A stretch of 64,000 nt of DNA. It comes from Haemophilus paraphrohaemolyticus. Its GTDB lineage: Bacteria; Pseudomonadota; Gammaproteobacteria; Enterobacterales; Pasteurellaceae. The position numbers and the translations under genes are program-made. The DNA is taken from the NCBI RefSeq assembly GCF_002015045.1, contig NZ_MUXX01000012.1, forward strand, positions 62,001-126,000, read 5' to 3'. Under the pieces are notes generated by a model that was not told where the DNA came from, did no database searches, and saw only the letters and a list, made by a program, of their open reading frames with translations. Shown piece by piece: positions 46,711 to 57,597 of the stretch; the first letter of the stretch is position 1; every line of letters starts with the position of its first letter.

Positions 46711-47517
46711 AATAACCAACCGCCCAATTCCCGAATAAACCGTTGCTTTGCCTTTTCGGGTAAAGCCGAGTAAAGTAAATCCGTTTTCTTGTGCCATTTT
46801 GGCTGCCATTTCGGTGGCGGCGGAAATGGCACATAGCATTTCAATGCCTACTGCAACGCATTTTTGCACCATTTCAAAACTGGCTCGGCTGGTGACAAAC
46901 ACAAAGCCAAGTGGTTCGTTATTTGAAACGTACCAACCGATAAGTTTATCTAAAGCGACGTGTCTGCCGACATCTTCTCGAATGGCAAGTAATTCACCCT
47001 CGGGGCTAAAAAATGCGGCTGCGTGGCTTGCCCCTGTTTCTTTGGAAAGTTGTTGCGTTTGTTCGAGTTGCTCAAGTGAGTGATTAAAAATAAGTGGGTT
47101 GATATTCGACAAGCGGTCAGATTTTTTAGCTAAATTGCAACTCTGTTTTACCTGTTCTAATTGTTCAACGCCACAAATGCCACAGCCAGTTCTTCCTGTC
47201 ATTGAGCGGCGTTTTTCTTTTAATTCAACAAAACGACGAGTGCTAATTTCTAATTGCACTTCAATGCCATCGCATTGTTCAATAATATCGATGCCATAAA
47301 TTTCTGATTTGTTAGAAATAATTCCTTCCGAAAGTGAAAAGCCAATCGCAAAATCTTCTAAATTATTTGGCGTGCACATCATCACTGCGTGAGAAATGCC
47401 GTTATAAACCAGAGCAACCGCAATTTCACTAATTAGGTTATCTTCGCATGGTTTGGCTGTTATGACTTGATCAATCAAGGTTAAACGGGTAGCATTTATT
47501 TTGTGTAAAATATTCAT
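46708..47517 (-). CDS. fdhD: Formate dehydrogenase sulfurtransferase FdhD
   Basis: This 269-residue protein transfers sulfur from IscS to the molybdenum cofactor of formate dehydrogenase, a step needed for activity. The catalytic cysteine pair is Cys112 and Cys115 in GRTGCGICGVEQ, and the C-terminal nucleotide-binding part has HVALDKLIGWY and SRASFEMVQKCV. It is divergent from fdnG, sharing a 259-base AT-rich regulatory gap, so both are likely controlled together. An uptake word lies inside the gene near 47110. Confidence 0.96.
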   Translation of the reverse strand: MNILHKINATRLTLIDQVITAKPCEDNLISEIAVALVYNGISHAVMMCTPNNLEDFAIGFSLSEGIISNKSEIYGIDIIEQCDGIEVQLEISTRRFVELKEKRRSMTGRTGCGICGVEQLEQVKQSCNLAKKSDRLSNINPLIFNHSLEQLEQTQQLSKETGASHAAAFFSPEGELLAIREDVGRHVALDKLIGWYVSNNEPLGFVFVTSRASFEMVQKCVAVGIEMLCAISAATEMAAKMAQENGFTLLGFTRKGKATVYSGIGRLVI

Positions 47518-47776
47518 ATATTTTTTAATATTTAATTTTAATAAATAAGAATTATTCTCAATAATTTAATTTTAATAAATTAAATTTTAAATAGATCAAA
47601 AAATAATTAGATTTATTAAATTTACTAAAGATGGGGTATGGTTTATTATAGCTAAAGGTAAAATAATTGTTAAATAATACAACTCGATAAAATTGGGGTT
47701 GTAATATGACGATGTATTTTACATTTTAAACATCACATTGGCAAAATGTTGCTAATGTTACTAGTAGGAGTGATTT
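47518..47776. promoter_or_regulatory. Divergent regulatory gap fdhD/fdnG
   Basis: These 259 very AT-rich bases hold the promoters of two divergent genes. An FNR-like site (TTTAAATAGATCAA, 47586-47599) matches eight of ten consensus bases, fitting anaerobic control of fdnG. A sequence near the fdhD start (47544-47562, AATAAGAATTATTCTCAAT) looks loosely like a Fur box on the minus strand (11 of 19). The fdnG ribosome site is AGGAG. No ORF is seen in the gap. Confidence 0.4.
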
Positions 47777-50700
47777 ATGCAGGTCTCAAGACGTAAGTTT
47801 TTCAAGATCTGTGCAGGTGGTATGGCAGGGACTTCTGCAGCAATGCTTGGTTTTGCACCAAGTGAAGCGTTAGCAGCCCCTCGCGAGTACAAGCTTTTAC
47901 GAGCTAAAGAAACTCGCCAATCCTGTACTTATTGTGCCGTAGGCTGCGGTATGTTGATGTATAGCCTCGGTGATGGAGCAATGAATTCACGTGGTAAATT
48001 GTTCCACGTGGAAGGTGACCCAGACCATCCAGTTAGCCGCGGGGCATTATGTCCTAAAGGGGCAGGGGTGCTGGATTATGTAAACAGTCCAAACCGCTTG
48101 CAATATCCAGAATATCGTGCGCCAGGTTCTGACAAGTGGGAACGCATTTCTTGGCACGACGCCATTCATAAAGTTGCGAAATTATTAAAAGAAGACCGTG
48201 ATGCTAACTGGGAAGCCACCAATGCGGAAGGTACGCCCGTTAATCGTTGGGCAACCACAGGTTTCTTGACGGCTTCTGCTGCAAGTAATGAAACGGCACT
48301 TTTAACCCAAAAATTTGGTCGTGCCTTTGGTATGTTGGTTTTAGATAACCAAGCGAGTACCTGACACGGACCTACGGTAGCAAGTCTTGCTCCTAGTTTT
48401 GGTCGCGGTGCGATGACCAACCATTGGGTTGATATTAAAAATGCGGATGTTGTGGTAGTAATGGGCGGTAACGCTGCTGAAGCTCACCCTGTTGGCTTCC
48501 GTTGGGCTATTGAAGCGAAAAAACAAAATGGTGCGAAGTTAATGGTGGTTGATCCACGTTTTAACCGTACGGCTTCTGTGGCAGATTTCTATTCTCCAAT
48601 TCGCTCAGGTACAGATATTACACTTTTATTAGGTGTGATTAAGTATCTTTTAGATAACGATAAAATTCAACACGAATATGTAAAACATTACACCAATGCA
48701 AGCTTCTTAATTCACGAAGGATTTGGTTTTGAAGATGGCTTATTCACAGGCTATAACCCTGAAACACGTTCTTATGATAAATCAACGTGGTCTTATCAAT
48801 TAGACGAAAATGGTCAGCCAAAACGTGATATGACACTTCAAGATCCGCGTTGTGTTATTAATCTTCTGAAAAAACACGTTGAACGTTATACCCCAGAAAT
48901 GGTGGAACGTATTTGTGGTACAAAACAAAAAGCGTTCCAAGAGTTTGCGGAAACCATTGCTTCAACGGCTGATCCAAAACGTACAACGACATTCTTGTAC
49001 GCATTAGGTTGGACACAGCACACAGTTGGTACGCAAAATATTCGTTCAATGGCAATGATCCAGTTACTTTTAGGTAATATCGGGATGTCTGGCGGTGGTG
49101 TAAACGCATTGCGTGGTCACTCAAACGTACAAGGTACAACAGATATGGGCTTATTCCCATCTATGTTACCAGGCTATATTCCATTACCAATTGAAACAGA
49201 TACTACTTTAGATGCTTTCCTAAAACGTATTACACCAAAAACAACGGTGGATGGTCAGACAAACTACTGGCAAAACACCCCGAAATTTATGGTAAGTATG
49301 CTTAAAGCCTTCTATGGCGAGAATGCAACTAAAGATAATGAGTTCGGCTACCACAATTTACCGAAACAATATAAGAAAAAAATGGACCATATGAGATTTA
49401 TCGAATTGATGGATCAAGGCAAAATCAATGGTTATATCTGCCAAGGTTATAACCCATTAGCCTCTTATCCAGATAAGAATAAAATCTCAAGTGCGTTACG
49501 TAAATTAAAATTCTTAATTATTTGCGATCCATTAGCAACAGATACCTCTGAATTCTGGCAACATCATGGCGAATACAACGATGTAAACCCAGCCGATATT
49601 CAAACTGAGGTTATCCGTTTACCAACCATCTGTTTTGCTGAAGAAGATGGCTCAATTGCGAACTCTGGTCGTTGGTTACAATGGCACTGGAAAGCAGCTG
49701 AACCACCAAAAGAAGCAAAACCAGATGTGGATATTTTAGCGGAAATCCGTGAAGTGATGCTTGAAATGTATCACGAAGAAAAAGCTCAAGGTAAAACGCC
49801 AGTTTCACTTGAAACTATTGAAGCCATGACTTGGAATTACAAAAATCCATTAGAACCGAAATCGGAAGAGCTTGCTAAAGAGAATAATGGTTATGCACTA
49901 GAAGATCTTTATGATGCAAGCGGTAAATTAATTGCGAAGAAAGGCGAATTACTTTCAACATTTGCTCACCTTCGTGATGATGGTTCAACTTCATCGGCGA
50001 TTTGGATTTACACAGGTCAATGGACAGAAAAAGGTAACCAAATGGCAAACCGCGATAACAGCGATCCATCTGGTTTAGGTAATACATTAGGTTGGGCATT
50101 CTCATGGCCTCTTAACCGTCGTGTACTTTATAATCGAGCCTCTGCAGACTTATCAGGTAAACCGTGGAACCCGAAACGCCAGCTTGTAAAATGGAATGGC
50201 AAAAACTGGAACTACATTGATGTCGCAGACTTCGGCACTGCTCCACCAAACAGCAATGTAACACCATTCATTATGCAACCTGAAGGTGTTAGTCGCTTAT
50301 TTGGCTTGAATAAAATGGCGGAGGGACCGTTCCCTGAGCACTATGAACCGATTGAAACCCCAATTGGTACGAACCCACTTCACCCGAATGTGATTTCAAA
50401 CCCAACAGCTCGTATTTTAGAGAGTGACAAAGATCGTTTCGGTGATGCAAGTCAGTTCCCTTATGTGGGTACAACTTACCGCTTAACTGAGCACTTCCAC
50501 TTCTGGACCAAACAATCTAACCTCAATATGATTGCTCAGCCAGAACCGTTTGTGGAAATTAGTGAAGAGTTGGCAAAAGAGAAAGGCATTGAAAATGGTG
50601 ATGTGGTAAAAGTCACTTCAAAACGTGGTTATATTAAAACCAAAGCCGTTGTAACAAAACGTGTTCGTTCAATTGATGCTGACGGTAAACGTATTCACAC

Positions 50701-50854
50701 TGTGGGTATTCCACTCCACGGCGGCTTTGCAACAGTAGGCAAAAAATCATTCTTGGCGAATACCTTAACGGGACGTGTGGGTGATGCAAATACGCAAACC
50801 CCTGAATATAAAACGTTCCTTGTGAACATTGAGAAAGTAACGGAGGCAGTATAA
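47777..50854 (+). CDS. fdnG: Formate dehydrogenase N alpha subunit (selenocysteine at UGA)
   Basis: The frame is one continuous gene of 1026 codons if the in-frame TGA at 48362-48364 is read as selenocysteine, giving Sec196, the same residue number as in E. coli FdnG. The sequence around it is [20 protein letters not shown] twin-arginine signal ([12 protein letters not shown]) sends the folded enzyme to the periplasm. The N-terminal 4Fe-4S site is CTYCAVGCG...CPKG, followed by the molybdopterin domains and the C-terminal dinucleotide domain. It oxidises formate and passes electrons to FdnH and FdnI. A standard-code annotation would wrongly split it into 195- and 813-residue pieces. Confidence 0.97.
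48362..48403 (+). promoter_or_regulatory. UGA selenocysteine codon and bacterial SECIS hairpin
   Basis: The TGA is followed at once by a stem-loop-forming region whose apex GGTAGCAAGTCTTGCTCC (48377-48394) resembles the E. coli fdnG SECIS. GCAA and TTGC pair around GTC, with a bulged T available for SelB. SelB would bind here to place Sec-tRNA at the UGA. Confidence 0.85.
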
Positions 50855-51777
50855 TGTCAGGTGTACAAGATCAAAACATTATTAAAGTATCTGCAACTTC
50901 GTTCGTAACACCACCACCACAAACACGTGATCACGTGGTGGAAGTTGCAAAGCTCATCGATGTTTCAGCCTGTATCGGCTGTAAGGCATGTCAAGTTGGT
51001 TGCTCTGAATGGAACGACATTCGTGCTCCGCAGGAAGAATGTGTGGGGGTTTATGATAACCCTCGCGATCTGAACGCAAAACAGTGGACGGTGATGAAAT
51101 TCAACGAAGTGGAAGAAAACGACCGCTTGGAATGGCTGATCCGTAAAGATGGTTGTATGCACTGTGCTGAACCTGGCTGCTTGAAAGCGTGCCCATCACC
51201 AGGTGCGATCATTCAATATGCAAACGGTATTGTGGATTTCCAATCTGATAAATGTATCGGCTGTGGTTACTGTATTGCAGGTTGTCCATTCAATATTCCA
51301 CGTATGAATGATGAAGATAATCGTGTGTACAAATGTACCCTTTGCGTGGATCGCGTGAATGTGGGCCAAGAGCCGGCTTGCGTGAAAACCTGCCCAACAG
51401 GTGCAATTCGATTTGGTTCGAAAGATGAGATGCTTCACTACGCAGAAACACGCGTGAAAGATCTGAAATCTCGCGGCTATCCAAATGCAGGCATTTATAA
51501 CCCTGAAGGTGTGGGCGGAACACACGTAATGTATGTGTTGCACCACGCAGATAAACCTGAGCTTTATTCTGGCTTACCGAAAGATCCGAAAGTTGATGTG
51601 ACGGTTGAGCTTTGGAAAGATATTCTCAAACCAGTTGCGGCAGTTGCAATGGGGGGCTTAGCACTTGCAGAAGTAGCTCACTATGTGACCGTTGGACCAA
51701 ACATTGAAGAAGATGTGGAAGATCACCACGAACACTTAGAAGGTGAACATCAAGAAAAAGGAGGCAAAGATGAGTAA
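50854..51777 (+). CDS. fdnH: Formate dehydrogenase N iron-sulfur (beta) subunit
   Basis: This 307-residue electron-transfer subunit carries four 4Fe-4S clusters. Cysteine groups are visible in [45 protein letters not shown] and [20 protein letters not shown]. One C-terminal membrane helix ([20 protein letters not shown]) anchors it on the periplasmic side. The ATG shares a base with the fdnG stop (TAATG), and its own stop overlaps fdnI by 8 bases, so the three subunits are translationally coupled. Confidence 0.97.
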   Translation: MSGVQDQNIIKVSATSFVTPPPQTRDHVVEVAKLIDVSACIGCKACQVGCSEWNDIRAPQEECVGVYDNPRDLNAKQWTVMKFNEVEENDRLEWLIRKDGCMHCAEPGCLKACPSPGAIIQYANGIVDFQSDKCIGCGYCIAGCPFNIPRMNDEDNRVYKCTLCVDRVNVGQEPACVKTCPTGAIRFGSKDEMLHYAETRVKDLKSRGYPNAGIYNPEGVGGTHVMYVLHHADKPELYSGLPKDPKVDVTVELWKDILKPVAAVAMGGLALAEVAHYVTVGPNIEEDVEDHHEHLEGEHQEKGGKDE

Positions 51778-52450
51778 AAAAGTGGAAATCACGAATGATA
51801 CCCGTATTATTCGCCATAAACCTCTTGCTCGTGTGAGCCACTGGTTCTTGGTTATTTCATTCTTTATGACAATGTTCACTGGGGTTGCATTCTTCTTCCC
51901 GGACTTCGCGTGGTTAACTGAAATTCTCGGTACACCGCAATTAGCTCGTGCAATCCACCCATTCACGGGGATTGTGATGTTTATTGCCTTTATCATTATG
52001 GCGTTGATTTATTGGGATCATAACATTCCAGAAAAAAATGACCTAAAATGGGCAATGAACGTGCACGAAGTGTTAAAAGGGAATGAGCACGCGGTGGCTT
52101 ACAATGGTAAATATAACTTTGGTCAAAAAATGTTATTCTGGACATTAAATTTGGCAATGTTTACCTTGTTGATCACAGGGATCATTATGTGGAGAAAATA
52201 TTTCTCGCATAACTTCTCTATCCAAACATTACGTATTGCGATTTTACTTCACTCTGCCAGTGCCTTTGCGTTATTTACAGGGATTTTAGTCCACATGTAT
52301 ATGGCATTCTGGATTAAAGGCTCAATTCGCGGTATGGTAGAAGGTTGGGTAACGGTTCGCTGGGCGAAAAAACACCACCCAAAATGGTATAACGAAGAAG
52401 TGAAACCTGAGCTCGAAAAAGAGCTTGCTGAAGAAGCAAGCAAAGGATAA
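51770..52450 (+). CDS. fdnI: Formate dehydrogenase N cytochrome b556 (gamma) subunit
   Basis: The protein has 226 residues from the ATG at 51770 ([10 protein letters not shown]), which follows AAGGAGG; the longer frame from 51743 runs further into fdnH and is rejected. Four membrane helices carry the haem-ligand histidines ([44 protein letters not shown]). It takes electrons from FdnH and reduces the quinone near the cytoplasmic side. It completes fdnGHI and is followed by a strong palindromic terminator. Confidence 0.95.
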   Translation: MSKKVEITNDTRIIRHKPLARVSHWFLVISFFMTMFTGVAFFFPDFAWLTEILGTPQLARAIHPFTGIVMFIAFIIMALIYWDHNIPEKNDLKWAMNVHEVLKGNEHAVAYNGKYNFGQKMLFWTLNLAMFTLLITGIIMWRKYFSHNFSIQTLRIAILLHSASAFALFTGILVHMYMAFWIKGSIRGMVEGWVTVRWAKKHHPKWYNEEVKPELEKELAEEASKG

Positions 52451-52458
52451 CTTCTGTT

Positions 52459-52489
52459 AAAGTGCGGTATAATACCGCACTTTCTTTTT
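52459..52489 (+). terminator. Palindromic terminator built from two H. influenzae-type uptake words
   Basis: AAAGTGCGGTAT (52459-52470) and ATACCGCACTTT (52472-52483) are perfect complements around one base, followed by CTTTTT. Each arm contains AAGTGCGGT, the uptake word of the H. influenzae branch, although the window is otherwise rich in the ACAAGCGGT type. Confidence 0.9.
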
Positions 52490-52491
52490 AA

Positions 52492-52556
52492 GTAGGGCGT
52501 GAATAGCGTTTACGCACGCAAGCGGTTAATTTTATTCAATATTTTGCAAGCGTGCG
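52492..52556. repeat. Hairpin-forming repeat-like segment between fdnI and fdhE
   Basis: The segment begins GTAGGGCGTGAATAGCG and contains GCGTG...CACGC pairing. A second stem joins CGCACGC (52513-52519) with GCGTGCG (52550-52556) around an uptake word (GCAAGCGGT). Its first eight bases match the units at 10306 and 10349, suggesting one loose family of dispersed palindromes. Confidence 0.4.
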
Positions 52557-52601
52557 TCCATTATCCCAATTCATCCCCTGCCTTTCATTTAAGGACACAA
52601 A

Positions 52602-53513
52602 ATGAGCATCCGAATTTTACCTGATACTGAAATCAAACAAGCTGCAAGTTCCTTCGAACATCCACCACTTTTGTTCGCTAACCCTAAAAACTTATACGCA
52701 CGCCGTGCAAAACGTTTACGTCAATTAGCGGAAGATAATCCGTTCAAAGATTATTTAGAATTCGCTGCAAATTTGGTTGAAGTGCAATTAGATCTGCTTG
52801 AAAATCACCCTATTGCAAATGAACAAGAAAAGTTGACCGCTTGCATTACTCAAACGCAAGGTAATAAACCACTGAATGCCAAAAATTTTCCACGTTCAAA
52901 CGAATGGCAGAAACTTTTACTCGCACTCATTAAGAAGTTTAGACCTTACGCTAATGAAACCACTTTACCAACATTGGAATGGCTAGAAAAAGCGGCGTCT
53001 TCTGAGCTCGAAAAATTAGCGACAGATTTGTTTAATGAACGTTATGAACAAGTTGGTGCAGATAAAGCAGTCTTTTTATGGGCAGCTCTTTCACTTTATT
53101 GGGTGCAACTCACTCAACAACTGCCACGTAATACTATGACCGAAGTAGGCGAACGTCATACCTGCCCTGTATGTGATGCGGCACCTGTGGCAAGCGTAAT
53201 TCATTTTGGTAGTGAGCAAGGTTTACGCTATATGCACTGCTCGCTTTGTGAAAGCGAATGGAATATGACCCGCTCGCAATGCTCTAGCTGCGATCAGAGT
53301 GGTAAATTAGATTACTGGAGTTTTGATAATGTCGATGCAGGCGTGAAATCTGAAAGCTGTGGTGATTGCGGAAGTTATTTAAAAGTAATGTATCAAGAAA
53401 AAGATGCCTATGTTGAACCTGTCGCAGATGATCTTGCTACCATTTTGCTTGATGCTGAAATGGAACAAAAAGAGTTTGCGAAGAGTGGGTTAAATCCTTT
53501 TCTTTTTCCTTAA
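52602..53513 (+). CDS. fdhE: Formate dehydrogenase accessory protein FdhE
   Basis: This 303-residue cytosolic protein is needed for assembly of active formate dehydrogenase. Four C-terminal CxxC pairs form rubredoxin-like metal sites: [25 protein letters not shown] and CGDCGSY. The ATG follows AAGGA. It lies 151 bases after fdnI, behind a terminator, so it may have its own promoter or depend on read-through. The gene order fdnGHI-fdhE is the usual one in this family. Confidence 0.95.
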   Translation: MSIRILPDTEIKQAASSFEHPPLLFANPKNLYARRAKRLRQLAEDNPFKDYLEFAANLVEVQLDLLENHPIANEQEKLTACITQTQGNKPLNAKNFPRSNEWQKLLLALIKKFRPYANETTLPTLEWLEKAASSELEKLATDLFNERYEQVGADKAVFLWAALSLYWVQLTQQLPRNTMTEVGERHTCPVCDAAPVASVIHFGSEQGLRYMHCSLCESEWNMTRSQCSSCDQSGKLDYWSFDNVDAGVKSESCGDCGSYLKVMYQEKDAYVEPVADDLATILLDAEMEQKEFAKSGLNPFLFP

Positions 53514-53535
53514 TGTTAATTGATTTATAAAATAA

Positions 53536-53566
53536 GGGTTGTACCTAAATATTGTTGGTGCAACCC
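53536..53566. terminator. Hairpin between fdhE and hrpA
   Basis: GGGTTGTACC (53536-53545) pairs with GGTGCAACCC (53557-53566) with one mismatch. TTATTTT follows on the minus strand, so it best serves hrpA. Confidence 0.6.
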
Positions 53567-53589
53567 CTAAATCATTCTAAATATTAGAA

Positions 53590-56500
53590 TTATTTAAATT
53601 CTCCAATCATATTCAAAATCCGCTTATCAGAAATTGGGTATTTTGTGCCGATTTGTTGAGCGAAGAGGCTGACGCGCAGCTCTTCGATCATATAGCGAAT
53701 TTCTAGCACTTCTGTTGGAATTGTTTTCGATTTTGGCAGTTTAGCCAGCAGCTGTTTGTAGGCTTCTTGAACCTGCTCAACACGTAGTATTTTAGCACGG
53801 TCAGTATTGGTATCTGTACCGAGTTTGTCTAAACGCTTGTCAATAGCGGTCAAATATCGGTAAAGATCTGCAAGACGTTGATAGCCAGTTTGAGTCACGA
53901 AATTTGGATACACCAAGCTTGCCAACTGGGCTTTAATATCCGACAACGCAAATGCCATCGTGAAGTCCATTTTGCCTTTCATTCGCTTGTTGAGTTCAAA
54001 TGCTAAGGTTAAGCATTTTTCCACTTGCAAGGCAATTTCTGCGGTGGTGTCGTTCAGATTGGCACGCACAAACTCTTGCAGTTCACGGAATTTTTCTTCC
54101 GTCCAGACAAAACCGCCGAACTCATCAATCAACTTATCCACCGCACAGGAAATACAGTCATCAATCAGTTCTAATACCTTGCCAAACGGGGCGAAATATA
54201 AGCCAAGTTTAGCTTTATTCGGCAATTTTTCGTGTAAGTATTTAATCGGCGAAGGCACGTTCAGTAACAACAAACGACGTAAACCCGCTTGCATTGCTTG
54301 CACTTGCTCAGCTTCAGTTTCAAACAATTTTACTCCTACTGAAGTTTGCTCATCAACAATCGCAGGGTACGCCTTCACGCTGAAATGCTGTTTTTTGTGC
54401 TCGTAGCATTGCGGTAAATCCGCGAAGCTCCAGAGATGCAAACCGCTTTGCTCAATGCCATCGTCAGCGATATTAGAAAGTGTACTTTGCACCTGATCTT
54501 TGAGCTGGAATTTTAGTGCGTCTAAATCACCACTTTCGGCAATTTTTTTGTCCTTCTCATCAATCACGCGGAAAGTCATTTTCAGGTGTGCAGGCAGTTG
54601 TGAGTAATCCCACAATTCAGGCTCTACTGTTACCCCCGTCATTCGGCGAAGCTCGTAAGTCAGGCTTTCTAGTAATGGTTTAGCTAACGGTTCGGCACGC
54701 CCTAAAAAGGCCTCGGCATAGTTCGGTGCAGGCACAAAATTACGACGCATTGCTTTTGGTAAGGATTTAATTAGGCTCACCACTAATTCGTGGCGAAGCC
54801 CTGGGATCTGCCAGTCAAAGCCTTCAGGCTCTACTTGGTTAAGCAATGGCAGAGGAATATGCACCGTAACCCCATCGGCTTCTGAACCTATTTCAAATTG
54901 ATAAGTGAGCTTCAATTTGAGCTTACCTTGATACCAGAAATTCGGGAAATCTAGCTCAGAAACCTTGTTTGCCCCTTCGTTCATCAGGAACGATTTTTCA
55001 AAATTGAGCAATTCAGGATCGGCTTTGCTTGCCTTTTTCCACCAGCTGTCGAAATGGCGACTAGAGACCACTTCTGTGCCTACACGCTGATCGTAGAAGT
55101 CGAACAACACCTGTTCGTCCACCAAAATATCGCGGCGACGAGATTTGTGTTCGAGGTCTTCCACCTCTTTGATCAAGCGGTTATTTTCTTTGAAGAATTT
55201 GTAATTATTGATCCATTCGCCTTCGACCATCGCTGAGCGAATAAAAATCTCACGACTGACGATTGGATCAATCGAGCCGTAATTCACTAAGCGTTTTGCC
55301 ACAATCGGAATGCCGTAGAGGGCAACTTTTTCATACGCCATCACTGCCCCTTTGGACTTCGCCCAATGTGGCTCGCTGTAACTGCTTTTCACCAAATGCT
55401 GTGCTAACGGCTCGACCCATTCAGGTTCGATTTTTGCCACGGTTCTTGCCCACAGTTTAGTGGTTTCAACCAGCTCGGAAGCAATGATCCATTTCGGCTG
55501 TTTTTTAAAAAGCGCCGAGGTTGGAAAGATGAAAAATTGTGCATTTCTCGCCCCTAGATAGTGCATTTTTTCGCTATCTTTTAAACCTATATGCGAGAGC
55601 AAGCCTGCCAATAAAGCGGTGTGAATTTGCTGATAATTTGCTTCAAGCGTGTTAATCGGCAAGCCCATTTCACGCACCGACAAACGGAGCTGATGATAAA
55701 TATCCTGCCATTCCCGCACGCGTAAATAGTTGAGGTAATCTTTCTGGCACTGCTTGCGGAACTGGTTTTTACTTAGCTCTTTTTGCTGGGTTTGAATGTA
55801 GTGCCACAGGTTCACAAATGCCAAGAAGTCCGAATCTTTGTCAGCAAAACGGCGATGTTTTTCATCTGATGCCTGCTGTTTTTCCTGTGGGCGTTCACGC
55901 GGGTCTTGAATAGAAAGTGCGGAGACAATCATCATCACTTCGTGCAAACTGCCGTTTTTTGCCGCTTCAATCACCATTCTTCCTAAACGAGGATCAATAG
56001 GTAATTGTGCTAATTGGCGACCGATTGGGGTGAGTTCACGTTTTTCGCCAAATTTAGTTTTACGAATGTGAAACGCTTGTAATTCTTCAAGCAAGCGAAT
56101 TCCATCTTGCACTTGACGAACATCGGGCGAATCCACGAATGGAAACGCAGTAATATCGCTCAACCCAAGTGATGCCATCTGCAAAATAACCGAAGCTAAA
56201 TTGGTGCGTAAAATCTCGGGATCGGTAAATTCAGGACGGCTGTTAAAATCCTCCTCTGAATATAAACGGATACAAATCCCCTCAGACACACGTCCGCATC
56301 GCCCTTTACGTTGATTGGCGGAAGCTTGTGAAATCGGCTCAATCGGCAAACGTTGCACTTTAGTACGATAGCTATAACGTGAAATTCGCGCTGTCCCTGT
56401 ATCAATCACATATTTAATATTCGGAATGGTAAGTGATGTTTCTGCCACGTTGGTGGCTAAAATAATACGGTTCAAACTACTCGGACGGAAAATGCGTTGT

Positions 56501-57543
56501 TGCTCTTCGGCAGACAAGCGAGCGTAAAGTGGCAGAATTTCAGTAAAACGCAGATTCTGCTTTTGTAACGCTTCAGCAGTGTCGCGAATTTCACGTTCGC
56601 CGTTCATAAAGATCAGAATATCGCCTCGTCCTTCGGCTTGCAGTTCGTCTACCGCATTTAGAATACCTTGCAGTTGGTCTTGATCGTCCTCTTCTACAAT
56701 CGGGCGATAACGTACTTCTACAGGGAAGGTTCTGCCCGATACTTCAATAATTGGTGCATTATTGAAATGGCGTGAAAAGCGTTCCACATCAATGGTTGCC
56801 GAGGTGATGATCACTTTAAGATCAGGGCGTTTATGTAGAATCTGTTTGAGATAACCTAAAATGAAATCGTTGTTAAGGCTGCGTTCGTGGGCTTCGTCAA
56901 TAATCAAGGTGTCGTACTGATTAAGATAGCGGTCGTTTTGAATTTCAGCCAGTAGAATCCCGTCCGTCATCAATTTTACCAGTGTATTGTCGCTGACTTG
57001 ATCGTTAAAACGGACTTTATAACCGACCGTCGCTCCTATCTCTGATTGCAATTCTTCCGCAATACGGTTTGCCACTGAGCGGGCAGCAATACGGCGAGGC
57101 TGGGTATGCCCAATCAAACCTTTCACGCCACGCCCTAGCTCCAAGCACATTTTCGGTAACTGGGTGGTTTTGCCCGAGCCTGTTTCTCCTGCAATCACTA
57201 CGACTTGGTTCTCTGCAATTAGCTTGAGAATTTCCTCACGGCGTGACGAAATAGGCAGGTCAGGATAGTTGATGTTAAGGCTTTCTTGATGGGCTTTACG
57301 AGCAGAAAAATGGGCTTGTGCTGTGAGAATATCTTGTTCAATTTCTGTTTGAATTGCTTGTTTTGTTTCTGGCTTTTTCACATTTGACAAGCCATAAATC
57401 CGTGAACGCAAACGGCGATAGTCGTTAGTAGTCAGATCCTTTAGCTGGGCAATCAGAGCCTTTTGTGTGTTATCAAGCGGTTGGTTTTTAGGATTTTTTT
57501 GCGAAGATTGCGGCGAGTTTGGTTTCATTTTACGTTTAAGCAT
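53590..57543 (-). CDS. hrpA: ATP-dependent RNA helicase HrpA
   Basis: This 1317-residue DEAH-box protein is the usual HrpA length (1300 in E. coli). Walker A is GETGSGKT (119-126), the DEAH box is at 215-218 (LIIDEAHERSLNNDF), and the helicase C-domain includes ILATNVAETSLTIPN and QRKGRCGRVSEG. HA2/OB-fold regions follow, then the long DUF3418 C-terminal domain. HrpA has been linked to mRNA processing and, more recently, to rescue of stalled ribosomes. The start context (MLKRKMKPN) offers two ATGs; the first is used here. Confidence 0.95.
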   Translation of the reverse strand: MLKRKMKPNSPQSSQKNPKNQPLDNTQKALIAQLKDLTTNDYRRLRSRIYGLSNVKKPETKQAIQTEIEQDILTAQAHFSARKAHQESLNINYPDLPISSRREEILKLIAENQVVVIAGETGSGKTTQLPKMCLELGRGVKGLIGHTQPRRIAARSVANRIAEELQSEIGATVGYKVRFNDQVSDNTLVKLMTDGILLAEIQNDRYLNQYDTLIIDEAHERSLNNDFILGYLKQILHKRPDLKVIITSATIDVERFSRHFNNAPIIEVSGRTFPVEVRYRPIVEEDDQDQLQGILNAVDELQAEGRGDILIFMNGEREIRDTAEALQKQNLRFTEILPLYARLSAEEQQRIFRPSSLNRIILATNVAETSLTIPNIKYVIDTGTARISRYSYRTKVQRLPIEPISQASANQRKGRCGRVSEGICIRLYSEEDFNSRPEFTDPEILRTNLASVILQMASLGLSDITAFPFVDSPDVRQVQDGIRLLEELQAFHIRKTKFGEKRELTPIGRQLAQLPIDPRLGRMVIEAAKNGSLHEVMMIVSALSIQDPRERPQEKQQASDEKHRRFADKDSDFLAFVNLWHYIQTQQKELSKNQFRKQCQKDYLNYLRVREWQDIYHQLRLSVREMGLPINTLEANYQQIHTALLAGLLSHIGLKDSEKMHYLGARNAQFFIFPTSALFKKQPKWIIASELVETTKLWARTVAKIEPEWVEPLAQHLVKSSYSEPHWAKSKGAVMAYEKVALYGIPIVAKRLVNYGSIDPIVSREIFIRSAMVEGEWINNYKFFKENNRLIKEVEDLEHKSRRRDILVDEQVLFDFYDQRVGTEVVSSRHFDSWWKKASKADPELLNFEKSFLMNEGANKVSELDFPNFWYQGKLKLKLTYQFEIGSEADGVTVHIPLPLLNQVEPEGFDWQIPGLRHELVVSLIKSLPKAMRRNFVPAPNYAEAFLGRAEPLAKPLLESLTYELRRMTGVTVEPELWDYSQLPAHLKMTFRVIDEKDKKIAESGDLDALKFQLKDQVQSTLSNIADDGIEQSGLHLWSFADLPQCYEHKKQHFSVKAYPAIVDEQTSVGVKLFETEAEQVQAMQAGLRRLLLLNVPSPIKYLHEKLPNKAKLGLYFAPFGKVLELIDDCISCAVDKLIDEFGGFVWTEEKFRELQEFVRANLNDTTAEIALQVEKCLTLAFELNKRMKGKMDFTMAFALSDIKAQLASLVYPNFVTQTGYQRLADLYRYLTAIDKRLDKLGTDTNTDRAKILRVEQVQEAYKQLLAKLPKSKTIPTEVLEIRYMIEELRVSLFAQQIGTKYPISDKRILNMIGEFK

Positions 57544-57597
57544 TAGATAGAAAAATTGGCATTATTCTAGCATAGATGTGAGATCGGGCATATAGCT

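Noticed and set aside
47777..48364. fdnG as a pseudogene broken by a stop codon
   Set aside because: The TGA falls at the known selenocysteine position, with a SECIS-like stem after it, and the frame continues for the full protein.
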